Assembly: GCF_017306545.1 (NCBI RefSeq) | Contig: NZ_JAFKID010000016.1 | Span: 1-64,000 of the forward strand | DNA: 64,000 nucleotides | DNA from: Mesorhizobium sp. | Lineage (GTDB): Bacteria; Pseudomonadota; Alphaproteobacteria; Rhizobiales; Rhizobiaceae | Direction of reading: 5' to 3' | In this document: piece after piece, positions 53,149-62,172 of the stretch | How positions within the stretch are numbered: position 1 is the first letter of the stretch | Layout: each line of letters opens with the position of its first letter | The notes under the pieces: model-generated | Seen by the model: only the letters and a program-made list of their open reading frames with translations | Databases searched by the model: none | Told to the model about the DNA's origin: nothing | Made by a program: the position numbers and the translations under genes

Positions 53149-54885
53149 CTACCGGTTTTGTCCGACAATCCGGTTTGCCGCCGACACCACGGCTTCCAGC
53201 GAGGCGGCCGAGATGTTGGTGTTGATGCCGGCGCCGAACAGCTTGCCGCCCGGATGCTCCATCTCGACATAGGCGATGGCCGAGGCGTTCGAGCCGCGCT
53301 GCATCGAATGCTCGGAATAGTCGAGCACCGACATCGCCACGCCGACATGCTTGGAGAGCGCATCGACGAAGCCGTCGATCGGACCGGTGCCGATGCCGGA
53401 AATCGTCATCTCCTTGCCGTTGTCGAGGATCGTCGCCTCGACGATGCGGCGGCCTTTGACCGCCGTGTCCGGATAGGTGCGGTGCTCGATGTATTTCAGC
53501 CGCGCGCCGGGCTGCTCGACATAGGTTTCGAGGAACTGCTGGTAGATGCGCTTGACCGGCACCTCCTTGCCCTCGGCGTCTGTGATGGCCTGGATTTCAT
53601 GGCTGAATTCCACCTGGAGGCCGCGCGGCAGGTTGAGCCCGTAGTCGGCCTGCAACACATAGGCGATGCCACCCTTGCCGGACTGCGAGTTGATGCGGAT
53701 GATCGCCTCGTAGGAGCGGCCGACGTCGGCCGGGTCAATCGGCAGGTAGGGCACTTCCCAGAGTTCCTTGTTGGCCTTCTTGAGCGCCTTCATGCCCTTG
53801 TTGATGGCGTCCTGGTGCGAGCCGGAAAAGGCCGTGTAGACCAGCTCGCCGGCATAGGGATGGCGCTCGGGAATCTTCAGCTGGTTGGAATGTTCGTAGA
53901 CATCCTTCATGCGGGTGATGTCGGAGCAGTCCAGCTTCGGATCGACACCCTGCGTGTACATGTTGAGCGCCAGCGTGACGATATCGACGTTGCCGGTGCG
54001 CTCGCCGTTGCCGAACAGCGTGCCTTCGACGCGGTCGGCGCCGGCCATCAGGCCGAGCTCGGTGGTGGCGATGCCGGTGCCGCGGTCGTTATGCGGGTGC
54101 AGCGAGACGATGATCGAATCGCGCCTGTCGAGGTTGCGGCACATCCACTCGATGCGATCGGCATAGGTGTTGGGCGTCGCCATTTCGACGGTCGAGGGCA
54201 GGTTGAGGATCAGCTTGTTGTCCGGCGTCGGCTGTACGATTTCGGTTACGGCATTACAGATCTCTAACGCCACTTCGAGTTCGGTGCCGGTGAAGCTTTC
54301 CGGTGAATACTGGAAGCGGTAGCCGCCGCCTGCCTTGGCCGCCATATCGGTGATCATCTTGGCCGCGTCGGTGGCGATCTTCTTGATGCCGCCGACGTCC
54401 TTCTCGAAGACAACGCGGCGCTGCAACTCACTGGTGGAGTTGTAGAAATGCACGATCGGCGTCTTCGCTCCCTGAAGCGATTCAAAGGTGCGGGAAATCA
54501 GTTCCGGCCGGCATTGCACCAGTACCTGCAAGTCCACCTGGTCGGGCACGTTGCCCTCCTCGATGCACCAGCGGGTGAAATCGAAATCCGTCTGCGAGGC
54601 CGAGGGGAACCCGACTTCTATTTCCCTAAAACCCATGTCGAGCAGGAGCTGGAACATGCGCGCCTTGCGCTCGTGGCCCATCGGGTCGATCAGCGCCTGG
54701 TTGCCGTCGCGCAGGTCGACCGAACACCAGATCGGCGCCTTGTCGATGACCTTGTCAGGCCAGGTGCGGTCCTTGAGGCCGACGATGGGGTAGGGGGCGT
54801 ATTTGCGGGCGGCGTCGGGCATGCCCTTGGAGGGAACGGTTTGGGGCATGGCGGCCTCCACGATCATTCGTTGTGCGGTATTCAT
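53149..54885 (-). CDS. leuA: 2-isopropylmalate synthase LeuA
   Basis: 578 residues from the ATG at 54885, with GGGAGACG upstream. The catalytic TIM barrel opens with SVDLRDGNQALIDPMG (DRDG-type motif), includes VSLHPHNDRGTGIATTELGL (metal-binding His pair), and NGERTGNVDIVTLALNM. The C-terminal ~150 residues are the leucine-binding regulatory domain (GTGPIDGFVDALSKH). It condenses acetyl-CoA with 2-oxoisovalerate, the first committed step to leucine. This is the long LeuA subtype found in actinobacteria, yeast-like groups and rhizobia. Stand-alone gene. Confidence 0.96.
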   Translation of the reverse strand: MNTAQRMIVEAAMPQTVPSKGMPDAARKYAPYPIVGLKDRTWPDKVIDKAPIWCSVDLRDGNQALIDPMGHERKARMFQLLLDMGFREIEVGFPSASQTDFDFTRWCIEEGNVPDQVDLQVLVQCRPELISRTFESLQGAKTPIVHFYNSTSELQRRVVFEKDVGGIKKIATDAAKMITDMAAKAGGGYRFQYSPESFTGTELEVALEICNAVTEIVQPTPDNKLILNLPSTVEMATPNTYADRIEWMCRNLDRRDSIIVSLHPHNDRGTGIATTELGLMAGADRVEGTLFGNGERTGNVDIVTLALNMYTQGVDPKLDCSDITRMKDVYEHSNQLKIPERHPYAGELVYTAFSGSHQDAINKGMKALKKANKELWEVPYLPIDPADVGRSYEAIIRINSQSGKGGIAYVLQADYGLNLPRGLQVEFSHEIQAITDAEGKEVPVKRIYQQFLETYVEQPGARLKYIEHRTYPDTAVKGRRIVEATILDNGKEMTISGIGTGPIDGFVDALSKHVGVAMSVLDYSEHSMQRGSNASAIAYVEMEHPGGKLFGAGINTNISAASLEAVVSAANRIVGQNR

Positions 54886-55404
54886 GGTCGTCTCCCGGCT
54901 GCTCGGCCGGCATTGCCGAAGCACAAGCAGCGCCTTTCAAGCGAAGTCAATCGGTTTGATGAGTCTTGCCTTGCGCAATTCCGGACGCAAAACCGCTTCG
55001 CGCTTTTGCTGGAATTGCCTTGGAGGAGCTTGGCCGGGACGACAAAGCCCTGGCGGTATCGACCGCCGGGCGCTCCTTCAGCGAGCCCGGCGATCGCCGA
55101 TAAGGCCGAGAAGCAGAAGGGTCGCGGAAAGCGCGCGCAACGTCTCGCCGGCGAAGCCGGTCCGACGGGTATCCTTGCTGCGGGCGCGAGAGATCATGCG
55201 CGGTTTCATACAGGACGGTGTCGGCCGAGGCAAGCCGCCCGGCGAATACTTTCGACGCTTCCCTTCTGCGCTGGAAAAGGGCGGCATTTTTGCAAATTAT
55301 ATCCGGGTAATATTGACGAGCCTCGCGGAAAGGTGCAGAGCGGCGCGTCGTGCGGTACGCTTGCCATCGCCGGAACCGAATCTTCTTGCCCGGATTGGAT
55401 CGCC
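54886..55404. other. leuA/MATE divergent intergenic region
   Basis: 519 bases with no credible gene. It holds repeat B copy 2 at 54975-55018, and TTGACT (minus strand, 54945-54950), a possible -35 element for leuA. A leucine-rich leader peptide was looked for and not seen. Confidence 0.5.
54975..55018 (-). repeat. Dispersed hairpin repeat B, copy 2
   Basis: 44 bases, GCAATTCC...GGAATTGC, the partner of 30747-30790. Five positions differ; four are two compensatory pairs (14/34 and 22/26 swap G-C to C-G) and the fifth, 28, turns a C-A mismatch with position 20 into C-G. Confidence 0.75.
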
Positions 55405-56889
55405 ATGGACGAAAACGCAAAGACACGCGGCCGTTCGCGCGACCTGACCAGCGGCCCGATCGCGCGCACGCTGCTTCTTTTCGCGCTGCCGGTGCTCGGC
55501 TCGAACGTGCTGCAATCGCTCAACGGGTCGGTCAATTCCGTATGGGTCGGCCGTTTCCTCGGCGAATCGGCGCTGACGGCGACCTCCAACGCCAACTTGG
55601 TTTTGTTCCTTATACTGGGCACCGTGTTCGGTATCGGCATGGCGGCGACCATCCTGGTGGCGCAGTCGGTGGGGGCGAAGGATCTCGCCCATGCGCGGCG
55701 CATCGTCGGCACCAGCGCCACCTTCTTCTTCGCCGTTTCTGTCGTTTTCGCCGTCTGCGGCTGGCTCTGGGTGGACGCCATCCTCAACCTGCTCGGCACG
55801 CCGCCGGACGCGCTGCCGCTGGCGCGCTCTTATCTCAGGATCATCTTCGTCTCCGTGCCGGCTGCGAACCTTTTGACCTTCGTCATGACCGTGCTGCGCG
55901 GCGCCGGAGATTCGCGCACGCCCTTCTATTTCATGCTGCTGGCGGTGGTGCTGGACGTCGTGCTGAACCCGCTGCTGATTGCCGGCATCGGTCCCTTCCC
56001 GCGTCTCGGCATCGCCGGGTCCGCCACCTCGACGCTTGTCGGCCAGACGGTGAGCGTGGTGGCGCTGCTGGCGCTGCTTTACCTGCGCAAGCACCCCTTG
56101 CGGCTGGCCGGCGCCGACCTCGCCTTGCTCCGGCCCGATCCGCACCTGCTGCGCATCGTGGTGACGAAGGGCATCCCCATGGGCTTGCAGATGATCGTCA
56201 TCTCGGTGGCGGCGCTGACCATCATGGGGCTGGTCAATACCTACGGCTCGCAGGTCGCGGCGGCCTACGGCATCGCGGCGCAGTTGTGGACCTATGTGCA
56301 GATGCCGGCGCTGGCGATCGGCGCCGCCGTCTCTTCCATGGCGGCGCAGAACGTCGGCGCCCGGCGCTGGGACCGCATCGACCGCATCACGGCCGCCGGC
56401 ATCGGCTTCAACTTGGTGCTGACCGGCGTGCTGGTGGCGACGCTCTACTGGTTCGACCGACCGGTGGTCGGGCTGTTCCTGGTCAGTGACGGCGCGGCCA
56501 TCGACATCGCCGTCCACATCAACGACATGGTGTCATGGTCGTTCGTCCTGTTCGGCGTCACCATCGTGCTGTTCGCCACAGTGCGGGCGACGGGGGCGGT
56601 GATGCCGCCGCTGTTCATCCTCATTTTCTCCGTGCTTCTGGTGCGCACTGGCTTCGCCTACTGGATGCGCGACTTTTTCGGGCAGGACGCCCTGTGGTGG
56701 AGTTTCCCGGCCGGCTCGATCTGCTCGCTCGTGCTTGCCATGGCCTATTACCGCTTCGGCCGCTGGCGCTCGATGCACATGATCGAGGGGGAGCGCCCGG
56801 CGGCCGGCGATCCGCCCGACACCGGGCTCGGCGTGCCGCGCCAGCGCGCCCGGCTGGGCCCCGAGGCGGAAGAGGACGCTACTCCCTGA
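55405..56889 (+). CDS. MATE family multidrug efflux transporter
   Basis: 494 residues with about 12 membrane helices in two similar halves. Family marks: LFALPVLGSNVLQSLNGSVNSVWVG near the start, AAYGIAAQLWTYVQMPALAIGAAVSSMAAQNVGA in the second half. A ~35-residue cytoplasmic tail is rich in charged residues. MATE pumps expel cationic compounds using H+ or Na+. The ATG at 55405 gives the usual start (MDENAKTRGR). It overlaps the convergent AbrB-family gene by 11 bases. Confidence 0.92.
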   Translation: MDENAKTRGRSRDLTSGPIARTLLLFALPVLGSNVLQSLNGSVNSVWVGRFLGESALTATSNANLVLFLILGTVFGIGMAATILVAQSVGAKDLAHARRIVGTSATFFFAVSVVFAVCGWLWVDAILNLLGTPPDALPLARSYLRIIFVSVPAANLLTFVMTVLRGAGDSRTPFYFMLLAVVLDVVLNPLLIAGIGPFPRLGIAGSATSTLVGQTVSVVALLALLYLRKHPLRLAGADLALLRPDPHLLRIVVTKGIPMGLQMIVISVAALTIMGLVNTYGSQVAAAYGIAAQLWTYVQMPALAIGAAVSSMAAQNVGARRWDRIDRITAAGIGFNLVLTGVLVATLYWFDRPVVGLFLVSDGAAIDIAVHINDMVSWSFVLFGVTIVLFATVRATGAVMPPLFILIFSVLLVRTGFAYWMRDFFGQDALWWSFPAGSICSLVLAMAYYRFGRWRSMHMIEGERPAAGDPPDTGLGVPRQRARLGPEAEEDATP

Positions 56890-57970
56890 CCGCGCGGGCG
56901 ACGAGGCGGGCGATGGCCGGGCCGAGCAGCAGCACGACCAGGAAACGCACCGTCTGCAAGGCCATGACGAAGGAAATATCGACGTTGTTGGCTGCGGCGG
57001 CGATGATGGCGATGGAGTCCATGCCGCCTGGGCTGGTCGCCAGATAGGCCGTCAAGGGGTCGATGCCGAGCGTCCGGCTGATGACCCAGGCCATGGCGCC
57101 GCACAGCGCGATGAGGATGACGATCGAGGCGACGATCTGCGGCAGCGCGCGGGCGGCGTGGCGCAGGATGGGCAGAGTGAAGTTGAGGCCGATCGCCCAG
57201 CCGACCGCCGCGTAGCTCACCGCCAGCAGCCATTGCGGCAGCTGGAAATCGATGCCGGCGCCGAGACGCAGCGCCGTGCCGAGGATCATCGTGCCGAGGA
57301 AATAGGGGGAAGGAAACTTCAGCAGCCTGCCTGCCGTGGCGCCGGCGAGCGCCGTCAGCAGGGTCGCGGCAAAGGCTGGCGGTTCGAGGACGGGAAACCA
57401 GACGATCGCCGGCGGCGCAACGCCGGACGTATCCACCCACAGGCGGGCGATGAGGGCCGCCGCCATCGACACGAAGATGACACGCAGATACTGCATGAAG
57501 GCGACGAGGCGCTGGTCGGCGCCGAAGGCCCCGGCCATCAGCACCATGGCGGTCGCGGCGCCCGGCGAGGAGCCCCAGACGGCGGTGGTGCCGGGCAGGA
57601 TGCGCCAGCGGCTGATCAGCCAGCCGAGCACGGCGGAGGCGGTCAGCGTGACCGCCACCGTGCCGAGGAAGAGCGGCCATTCAGCAAGGAAGACCGGAAA
57701 GATGCCGGGCGAGATCGATGCGGCGACGAGGCAGCCGACGATCGACTGGGCAGCGGCGAAAACAGGCCGGGGCATGCGCACGGTGGCGCCGCCGGTGCCG
57801 GCGACGATGCCGGCGAACATCGGGCCGATGAGCAGCGCCGCCGGCAGGGCGGCCGCCTCCAGCGCGCCGGCGAACAGCAGCGACAGCGCCAGGATGGCCA
57901 GCCATTGCACGGCCGGCGCCCGCGCAGCCATGCGGCCGGGAGGGAACTGCTGAGGGGTCGAGTCCATCAA
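56879..57970 (-). CDS. AbrB family transporter-like membrane protein
   Basis: 363 residues, about 10 membrane helices arranged as two repeats. Each half has the AbrB-duplication pattern: LPAALLIGPMFAGIVAG then LGTVAVTLTASAVLGW and GTTAVWGSSPGAATAMVLMAGAFGAD; the second half has ATSPGGMDSIAIIAAAANNVD. Despite the AbrB name (PF05145) it is a membrane protein, not a DNA-binder; it is sometimes called ammonia-monooxygenase-like. Role unknown, perhaps export. The start is MMDSTPQ or MDSTPQ. Confidence 0.87.
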   Translation of the reverse strand: MMDSTPQQFPPGRMAARAPAVQWLAILALSLLFAGALEAAALPAALLIGPMFAGIVAGTGGATVRMPRPVFAAAQSIVGCLVAASISPGIFPVFLAEWPLFLGTVAVTLTASAVLGWLISRWRILPGTTAVWGSSPGAATAMVLMAGAFGADQRLVAFMQYLRVIFVSMAAALIARLWVDTSGVAPPAIVWFPVLEPPAFAATLLTALAGATAGRLLKFPSPYFLGTMILGTALRLGAGIDFQLPQWLLAVSYAAVGWAIGLNFTLPILRHAARALPQIVASIVILIALCGAMAWVISRTLGIDPLTAYLATSPGGMDSIAIIAAAANNVDISFVMALQTVRFLVVLLLGPAIARLVARAVRE

Positions 57971-58118
57971 GGCCGGTGATAGACCGGCGGCGCCGGATTT
58001 GCCAATCGGCCAAGACGTGCCCGCCGGACGCGACGGCCGGTTTCCGGAAATGACGGGCGCAAAACCGAGGATGCGCTGCGGCGAACCAGGCGGATCATTC
58101 CGCCGGGCGTCCTGCCGC

Positions 58119-58418
58119 TCAGCGTACCGGCAGGCCGACGCCGCTCACCGGCTCGGTTTCGATGTGGATGTCGAAGCCGGTGATCAGCGGTTGCGCCCGG
58201 GCGATCGCCGCCTTCACTTCGGGCAGGGCGAGCGAGGCCTTGTGGCTTTCGGCGTCGGTCCACACCTCGGTGATCCAGATCGCGGTCGTGTCCGCCGGAT
58301 CGCGGGCGACGATGTAGCTCAGGCATCCCGGCAGCCCGTTCGTCGCTTCGTTCAGGATCGCCAGCAGTTCGTCGCGCTTGCCGGTCGCCACGCGCATCTT
58401 TCCGATCAGGCCGTACAT
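58119..58418 (-). CDS. ABM-type (quinol monooxygenase-like) small protein
   Basis: 99 residues from the ATG at 58418, with AAGGAGGTGC upstream. It is a dimeric ferredoxin-like fold of the antibiotic-biosynthesis-monooxygenase family: YGLIGKMRVATGKRDELLAIL, PGCLSYIVARDPADTTAIWI, EVWTDAESHKASLALPEV. The family includes YgiN and various scavenging enzymes. No metal site. Stand-alone gene. Length matches well. Confidence 0.9.
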   Translation of the reverse strand: MYGLIGKMRVATGKRDELLAILNEATNGLPGCLSYIVARDPADTTAIWITEVWTDAESHKASLALPEVKAAIARAQPLITGFDIHIETEPVSGVGLPVR

Positions 58419-58548
58419 GCGCACCTCCTTGCCCCGACGGCCGCCGCGCCGCTCTCGGGCCACCAATCCCGTCAGTTTAGCGCATGGCGGCGTTCCGGCA
58501 ACGGCAAAGGCGCGTGCACCGATTATCGCCGGAGACAGGCCTATCCCT

Positions 58549-58652
58549 AGAGCGAAATGCCGTTTCCCTGAATCGGTATTCCGCTCTAACCATTTGTTTT
58601 TTAAAGCATGATGTTTTCCGAAAAGTCTGCAACTTTTCGGCATCATGCTTTA
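58549..58652. repeat. Dispersed palindromic repeat A, copy 2
   Basis: About 104 bases, nearly identical to 38853-38950. It differs by an extra TTTT in the left arm (GATG TTTT CCGAAAAGT) and small changes before it, so the hairpin is less regular. It lies 130 bases from the ABM gene start and near the CDF gene end. Confidence 0.85.
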
Positions 58653-58690
58653 GTCCCGCAAGCGTATCGGCTGCCGGCGAGATCTTCGGC

Positions 58691-59599
58691 TTACGCGAAG
58701 GGTACTGCCGCCGTGCCGGGTGGCAGCTTGGCCTCGTCGTCGGGCTCGACATGGATGGTGATGCGCACGGAAGGGATTTCCGCCTTCAGCGCGTCCTCGA
58801 TGCGGTCGCAGATGACGTGGCTTTCGCGCACCGGCATGTCGCCGTCGACGATCAGGTGAAACTCGATGAAGGTGGCGCGGCCGGCTGTCCGCGTCTTCAA
58901 GTCGTGCACCTCGATCGCGCCTTTGGAGTTGGCCGAGATGATGTCGCGGATGCGCATGTTTTCGTGCAGGTCCACGGCGCGGTCCATCAGGCCGCTGAGC
59001 GATTCGCCCGTCACCTTCCAGCCCTGGTAGAGGATGTTGAGCGCCACCAGCAGCGCCAGCAAGGGATCGAGCAGGTGCCAGCCGGTGACGACGGACGCGA
59101 CCAGGCCGACGAGCACGCCTGCGGAAGTCACGACGTCGGTCATGACGTGCTGACCGTCCGCGACCAGCGCCGGAGATTTCTGGGCTCGGCCGTTGCGGAT
59201 CAGGATCCATGCCCATATCGCATTGATGACTGCTGCGCCGGTGTTTACCGCAAGGCCCGGCCATGGTTCGTCCAGCGCTATCGGATTGCGCAGCGATTGC
59301 CAGACCTTGGCGACGATGAGCAGGGCGGCGACGACGATCAGCACGCCCTCCAGAACGGCTGAGAAATATTCGGCCTTGTGGTGGCCGAACGGGTGGTCGT
59401 CATCGGCCGGCGTGTGGCTGACGAGGATCGCCCAGTAGGCGGCCATGGCGGTGACGACATTGGCGATGGATTCCAGCGCGTCCGAGTAGAGCGCGACAGA
59501 ACCGGTCATGCGCCAGGCAAGCAGTTTCAGCGCCGTCACCACGAATGCCACGCTGATGGACCAGAAGGCCAGCCGGGCGATCTTCTGCTTGGAGGTCAT
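58691..59599 (-). CDS. Cation diffusion facilitator family transporter
   Basis: 302 residues from the ATG at 59599. Six membrane helices; metal-site motifs are YSDALESIANVVTA in helix 2 (D-x3-E/S) and ADGQHVMTDVVTSAG in helix 5 (H-x3-D). The cytosolic C-terminal domain has HDLKTRTAGRATFIEFHLIVDGDMPVRESH. CDF proteins export Zn, Fe, Mn or Co by proton exchange; the metal is unclear. A stop-rich 172-base gap with a long inverted repeat precedes it. No regulator gene adjacent. Confidence 0.92.
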   Translation of the reverse strand: MTSKQKIARLAFWSISVAFVVTALKLLAWRMTGSVALYSDALESIANVVTAMAAYWAILVSHTPADDDHPFGHHKAEYFSAVLEGVLIVVAALLIVAKVWQSLRNPIALDEPWPGLAVNTGAAVINAIWAWILIRNGRAQKSPALVADGQHVMTDVVTSAGVLVGLVASVVTGWHLLDPLLALLVALNILYQGWKVTGESLSGLMDRAVDLHENMRIRDIISANSKGAIEVHDLKTRTAGRATFIEFHLIVDGDMPVRESHVICDRIEDALKAEIPSVRITIHVEPDDEAKLPPGTAAVPFA

Positions 59600-59615
59600 G
59601 ACGCTGCCTGATCTC

Positions 59616-59759
59616 CGCCCTTGAGGGGGAGATGGCCACAAAGCGGCCAGAGGGGGGAGGTCGAGTTGAGGTGAGGGGTAGAAGACAAAACGCAGGAGCC
59701 GACCGCGATGCCCCCTCCCGACCGCTTTGCGGCCACCCTCCCCTCAAGGGGGAGGGGGA
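59616..59759. repeat. Long imperfect inverted repeat (~40 bases per arm)
   Basis: Left arm near 59616-59658 (CCCTTGAGGGGGAGATGGCC onward) is largely the inverse complement of the right arm near 59711-59750 (...CCGCTTTGCGGCCACCCTCC then CCTCAAGGG). Such CCCTTGAGGGGG boxes are frequent between rhizobial genes. It lies between the CDF gene and the convergent... end of trpE(G), both on the minus strand. Confidence 0.75.
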
Positions 59760-59771
59760 TGTCGGCGCCGC

Positions 59772-61961
59772 TCACGCCGCCTTTTCCTTCACCTTGCGCG
59801 GCAGGTGCGCCACCACGTTCTCGATCATGCGCATGCCGGCGTCGCCGCCCAGCGTCATGATCGATTCGGGGTGGAACTGCACGGCGGCGACCGGCTCCTT
59901 GCGGTGCTCGAAGGCCATGATGGTGCCGTCCTCGCTGGTCGCCGTCACCTCGAAGTCCGCCGGCAGCGTTGCCGGATCGGCGAAGATCGAATGATAGCGT
60001 CCGACCGTGACCTCTTTCGGCAGGCCGGAAAAGACGATGCCCGGCTTCGACACCTTGATGCGCGAGGGCTTGCCGTGCATCGGCACCGCGAGTTGGCGCA
60101 GTTCGCCGCCATAGGCTTCGGCCAAGGCCTGGAGGCCGAGGCAGACGCCGAAGATCGGCAGGCCGCGTTCGCGGGCTTTCCTGATTGTGGCGGCGGTGTC
60201 GAAATCCTTCGGCGTGCCGGGGCCGGGCGACAGCACGACGAGATCGGGCTTCAATCGGTCGAACAGTTCTTCCGGCACCGGCGAGCGCACGGTCGAGACG
60301 TTGGCGCCGGTCTGGCGGAAGTAGTTGGCGAGCGTATGGACGAAGCTGTCCTCATGGTCGACCAGCAGGACGGTGACGCCTTCGCCGACGCGCGCGGTAG
60401 TGCGCTCGGTGGCGGCGGCGTTGCCGGCTTTGGCGTCGCGGATGGCGGCAAGCATGGCGGATGCCTTCAGTTCGGTTTCGGCTTCCTCGTCCTCGGGGAC
60501 GGAATCGAAGAGCAGCGTCGCGCCGGCGCGCACTTCGGCTATGCCGTCCTTGATGCGGATGGTGCGCAGCGTCAAGCCGGTATTCAAATCGCCGTTGAAA
60601 TGCACCATGCCGATAGCGCCGCCGTACCAGGCGCGCGGGCTCTTCTCGTTCTGTTCGATGAAGCGCATGGCCCACAATTTGGGCGCGCCGGTGACGGTGA
60701 CGGCCCAGGCGTGGGTAAGGAAGGCGTCGAAAGCGTCCATGCCTTCGCGCAGCCGGCCCTCGATGTGGTCGACGGTGTGGATGAGGCGCGAATACATCTC
60801 GATCTGGCGCCGGCCGATGACGCGCACCGAGCCCGGCTCGCAGACGCGCGACTTGTCGTTGCGGTCGACGTCCGAGCACATGGTGAGCTCGCTCTCGTCC
60901 TTCTTGGAGTTGAGCAGCTTCAGGATCTGCTCATGGTCCGAGATGGCGTCGTCGCCGCGTTTGATGGTGCCGGAGATCGGGCAGGTCTCGACGCGGCGGC
61001 CGTTGACTCGCACGAACATCTCCGGCGAGGCGCCGACCAGATATTCGTTCTCGCCGAGGTTGATGAAGAACGAATAGGGCGAGGGGTTGATGGATTTCAG
61101 CTTGCGCGAAATAGCCGACGGCTCCGTCTCGCAGCGCTCGTAGAACATCTGGCCGGGCACGACTTCGAACAGGTCGCCGCGCTTGAAGCTGTCGAAGGCG
61201 CGCCGAACCAGATTGGCGTATTCGCCCGGCTCATGGTCGCCGCGCGGCGGGATGCGGTCGGACGGCCTGAACGGCTGGAGGGTGCCGTCGCGCGGCAGGC
61301 CGGCGGTGGAGAAACCGTCGCCGGAATAGTCGTAGCGGTCGGTCCAGGCCTTGGCTGAATAGTGGTCGACGACGAGGATCTCGTCGGGCAGGTAAAGCAC
61401 CAGGTCGCGCTGGCTCTCGGCCCGCTTGAGCTTGTAGGCGACCGGGTCGAACTGGAAGGCGAGGTCGTAGCCGAAGGCGCCGTAAAGGCCGAGATTGGCG
61501 TCCTGGTCTGTGTGGAACAGGGCGGTGACGGCGCGCAGCACCGTGAAGACGGAGGGCGCGCGGCTGCGCTCCTCCTCGGCATAGACATGGCCCGGCTCGG
61601 CTACGGTCAGCCCCAGCAGCCGCTTCGTCGCATCGGTGAAGGCGACGGCCTTTTCCTTGCGCAGCACGCGCTCGATGATGGGCAGCAGAACTTCGCCGCG
61701 TCTGTTCAGCGCCTCGATCTTCATGGCGCGGCCGCGCGCCGAAATCACCAGCGGCGGATCGATGATGGCGGTGTCCCAGCGGGTGTAGCGGCCGGGATAT
61801 TCGTAGTTGGAAGAAAAGACGGCGCCGCGCCGCGCATTCAGGCCGTCGAGATAGGCGTCGATGGCGCCGGCATAGGGTTTTTCGTGGCGCTCTCGGGTGA
61901 TCGCGATGCCGCCGGCCGTGACGAATCGCTCGCCGCCGTTTTCCAGGATTTCCACCGTCAT
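59772..61961 (-). CDS. trpE(G): Fused anthranilate synthase TrpE(G)
   Basis: 729 residues, one chain for both subunits, as in rhizobia. Residues ~1-510 are the chorismate-using TrpE part ([23 protein letters not shown]: [56 protein letters not shown]). Residues ~530-725 are the glutamine amidotransferase ([32 protein letters not shown] with catalytic Cys; [12 protein letters not shown] with His). It makes anthranilate for tryptophan. Upstream lies the trpL leader with a terminator, so it is attenuated by tryptophan supply. ATG at 61961. Confidence 0.97.
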   Translation of the reverse strand: MTVEILENGGERFVTAGGIAITRERHEKPYAGAIDAYLDGLNARRGAVFSSNYEYPGRYTRWDTAIIDPPLVISARGRAMKIEALNRRGEVLLPIIERVLRKEKAVAFTDATKRLLGLTVAEPGHVYAEEERSRAPSVFTVLRAVTALFHTDQDANLGLYGAFGYDLAFQFDPVAYKLKRAESQRDLVLYLPDEILVVDHYSAKAWTDRYDYSGDGFSTAGLPRDGTLQPFRPSDRIPPRGDHEPGEYANLVRRAFDSFKRGDLFEVVPGQMFYERCETEPSAISRKLKSINPSPYSFFINLGENEYLVGASPEMFVRVNGRRVETCPISGTIKRGDDAISDHEQILKLLNSKKDESELTMCSDVDRNDKSRVCEPGSVRVIGRRQIEMYSRLIHTVDHIEGRLREGMDAFDAFLTHAWAVTVTGAPKLWAMRFIEQNEKSPRAWYGGAIGMVHFNGDLNTGLTLRTIRIKDGIAEVRAGATLLFDSVPEDEEAETELKASAMLAAIRDAKAGNAAATERTTARVGEGVTVLLVDHEDSFVHTLANYFRQTGANVSTVRSPVPEELFDRLKPDLVVLSPGPGTPKDFDTAATIRKARERGLPIFGVCLGLQALAEAYGGELRQLAVPMHGKPSRIKVSKPGIVFSGLPKEVTVGRYHSIFADPATLPADFEVTATSEDGTIMAFEHRKEPVAAVQFHPESIMTLGGDAGMRMIENVVAHLPRKVKEKAA

Positions 61962-62008
61962 TGCCGTCTCCTTGTTCCGCCGTGGAGGTCCGGAGGCGAT
62001 TCTGGAAA

Positions 62009-62040
62009 CAAAAAGGCCGCCGGACTTCTCCTGCGGCCAT
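62009..62040 (-). terminator. trp attenuator terminator
   Basis: On the minus strand GGCCGC (62038-62033) pairs with GCGGCC (62020-62015) and five U follow (62014-62010). It lies 37 bases after the trpL stop and 48 bases before trpE(G). Another GGCCGC-like block at 62069-62074, right after trpL, can compete as antiterminator. Confidence 0.85.
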
Positions 62041-62076
62041 CCCTGATTTTCACGCGCATGCGTTCGGCGGCCGCTG

Positions 62077-62121
62077 TCAGCAGGCCCACCACCAGATCGA
62101 GTTGATCGAACGAATGCTCAT
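62077..62121 (-). CDS. trpL: trp leader peptide (peTrpL)
   Basis: 14 codons, ATG at 62121 to TGA at 62077-62079, reading [14 protein letters not shown]. Three Trp codons in a row stand just before the stop. AAGGAAAA lies upstream of the ATG. The homologous Sinorhizobium peptide also has 14 residues with WWW and works in attenuation of trpE(G); there it also acts in trans on other mRNAs. The gene is too short for ordinary gene finders. Confidence 0.93.
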   Translation of the reverse strand: MSIRSINSIWWWAC

Positions 62122-62172
62122 GGGTTTTCCTTAGCGGCGAATGCGGGGGAGGGCAAGGGATTTGAATGAAGG

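Noticed and set aside
54886..55404. Leucine-rich leader peptide for leuA attenuation
   Set aside because: No short frame with clustered Leu codons, ribosome site and terminator was seen upstream of leuA.
59772..61358. Large plus-strand open frame opposite trpE(G)
   Set aside because: Shadow frame; the minus strand encodes a complete, motif-perfect TrpE(G).
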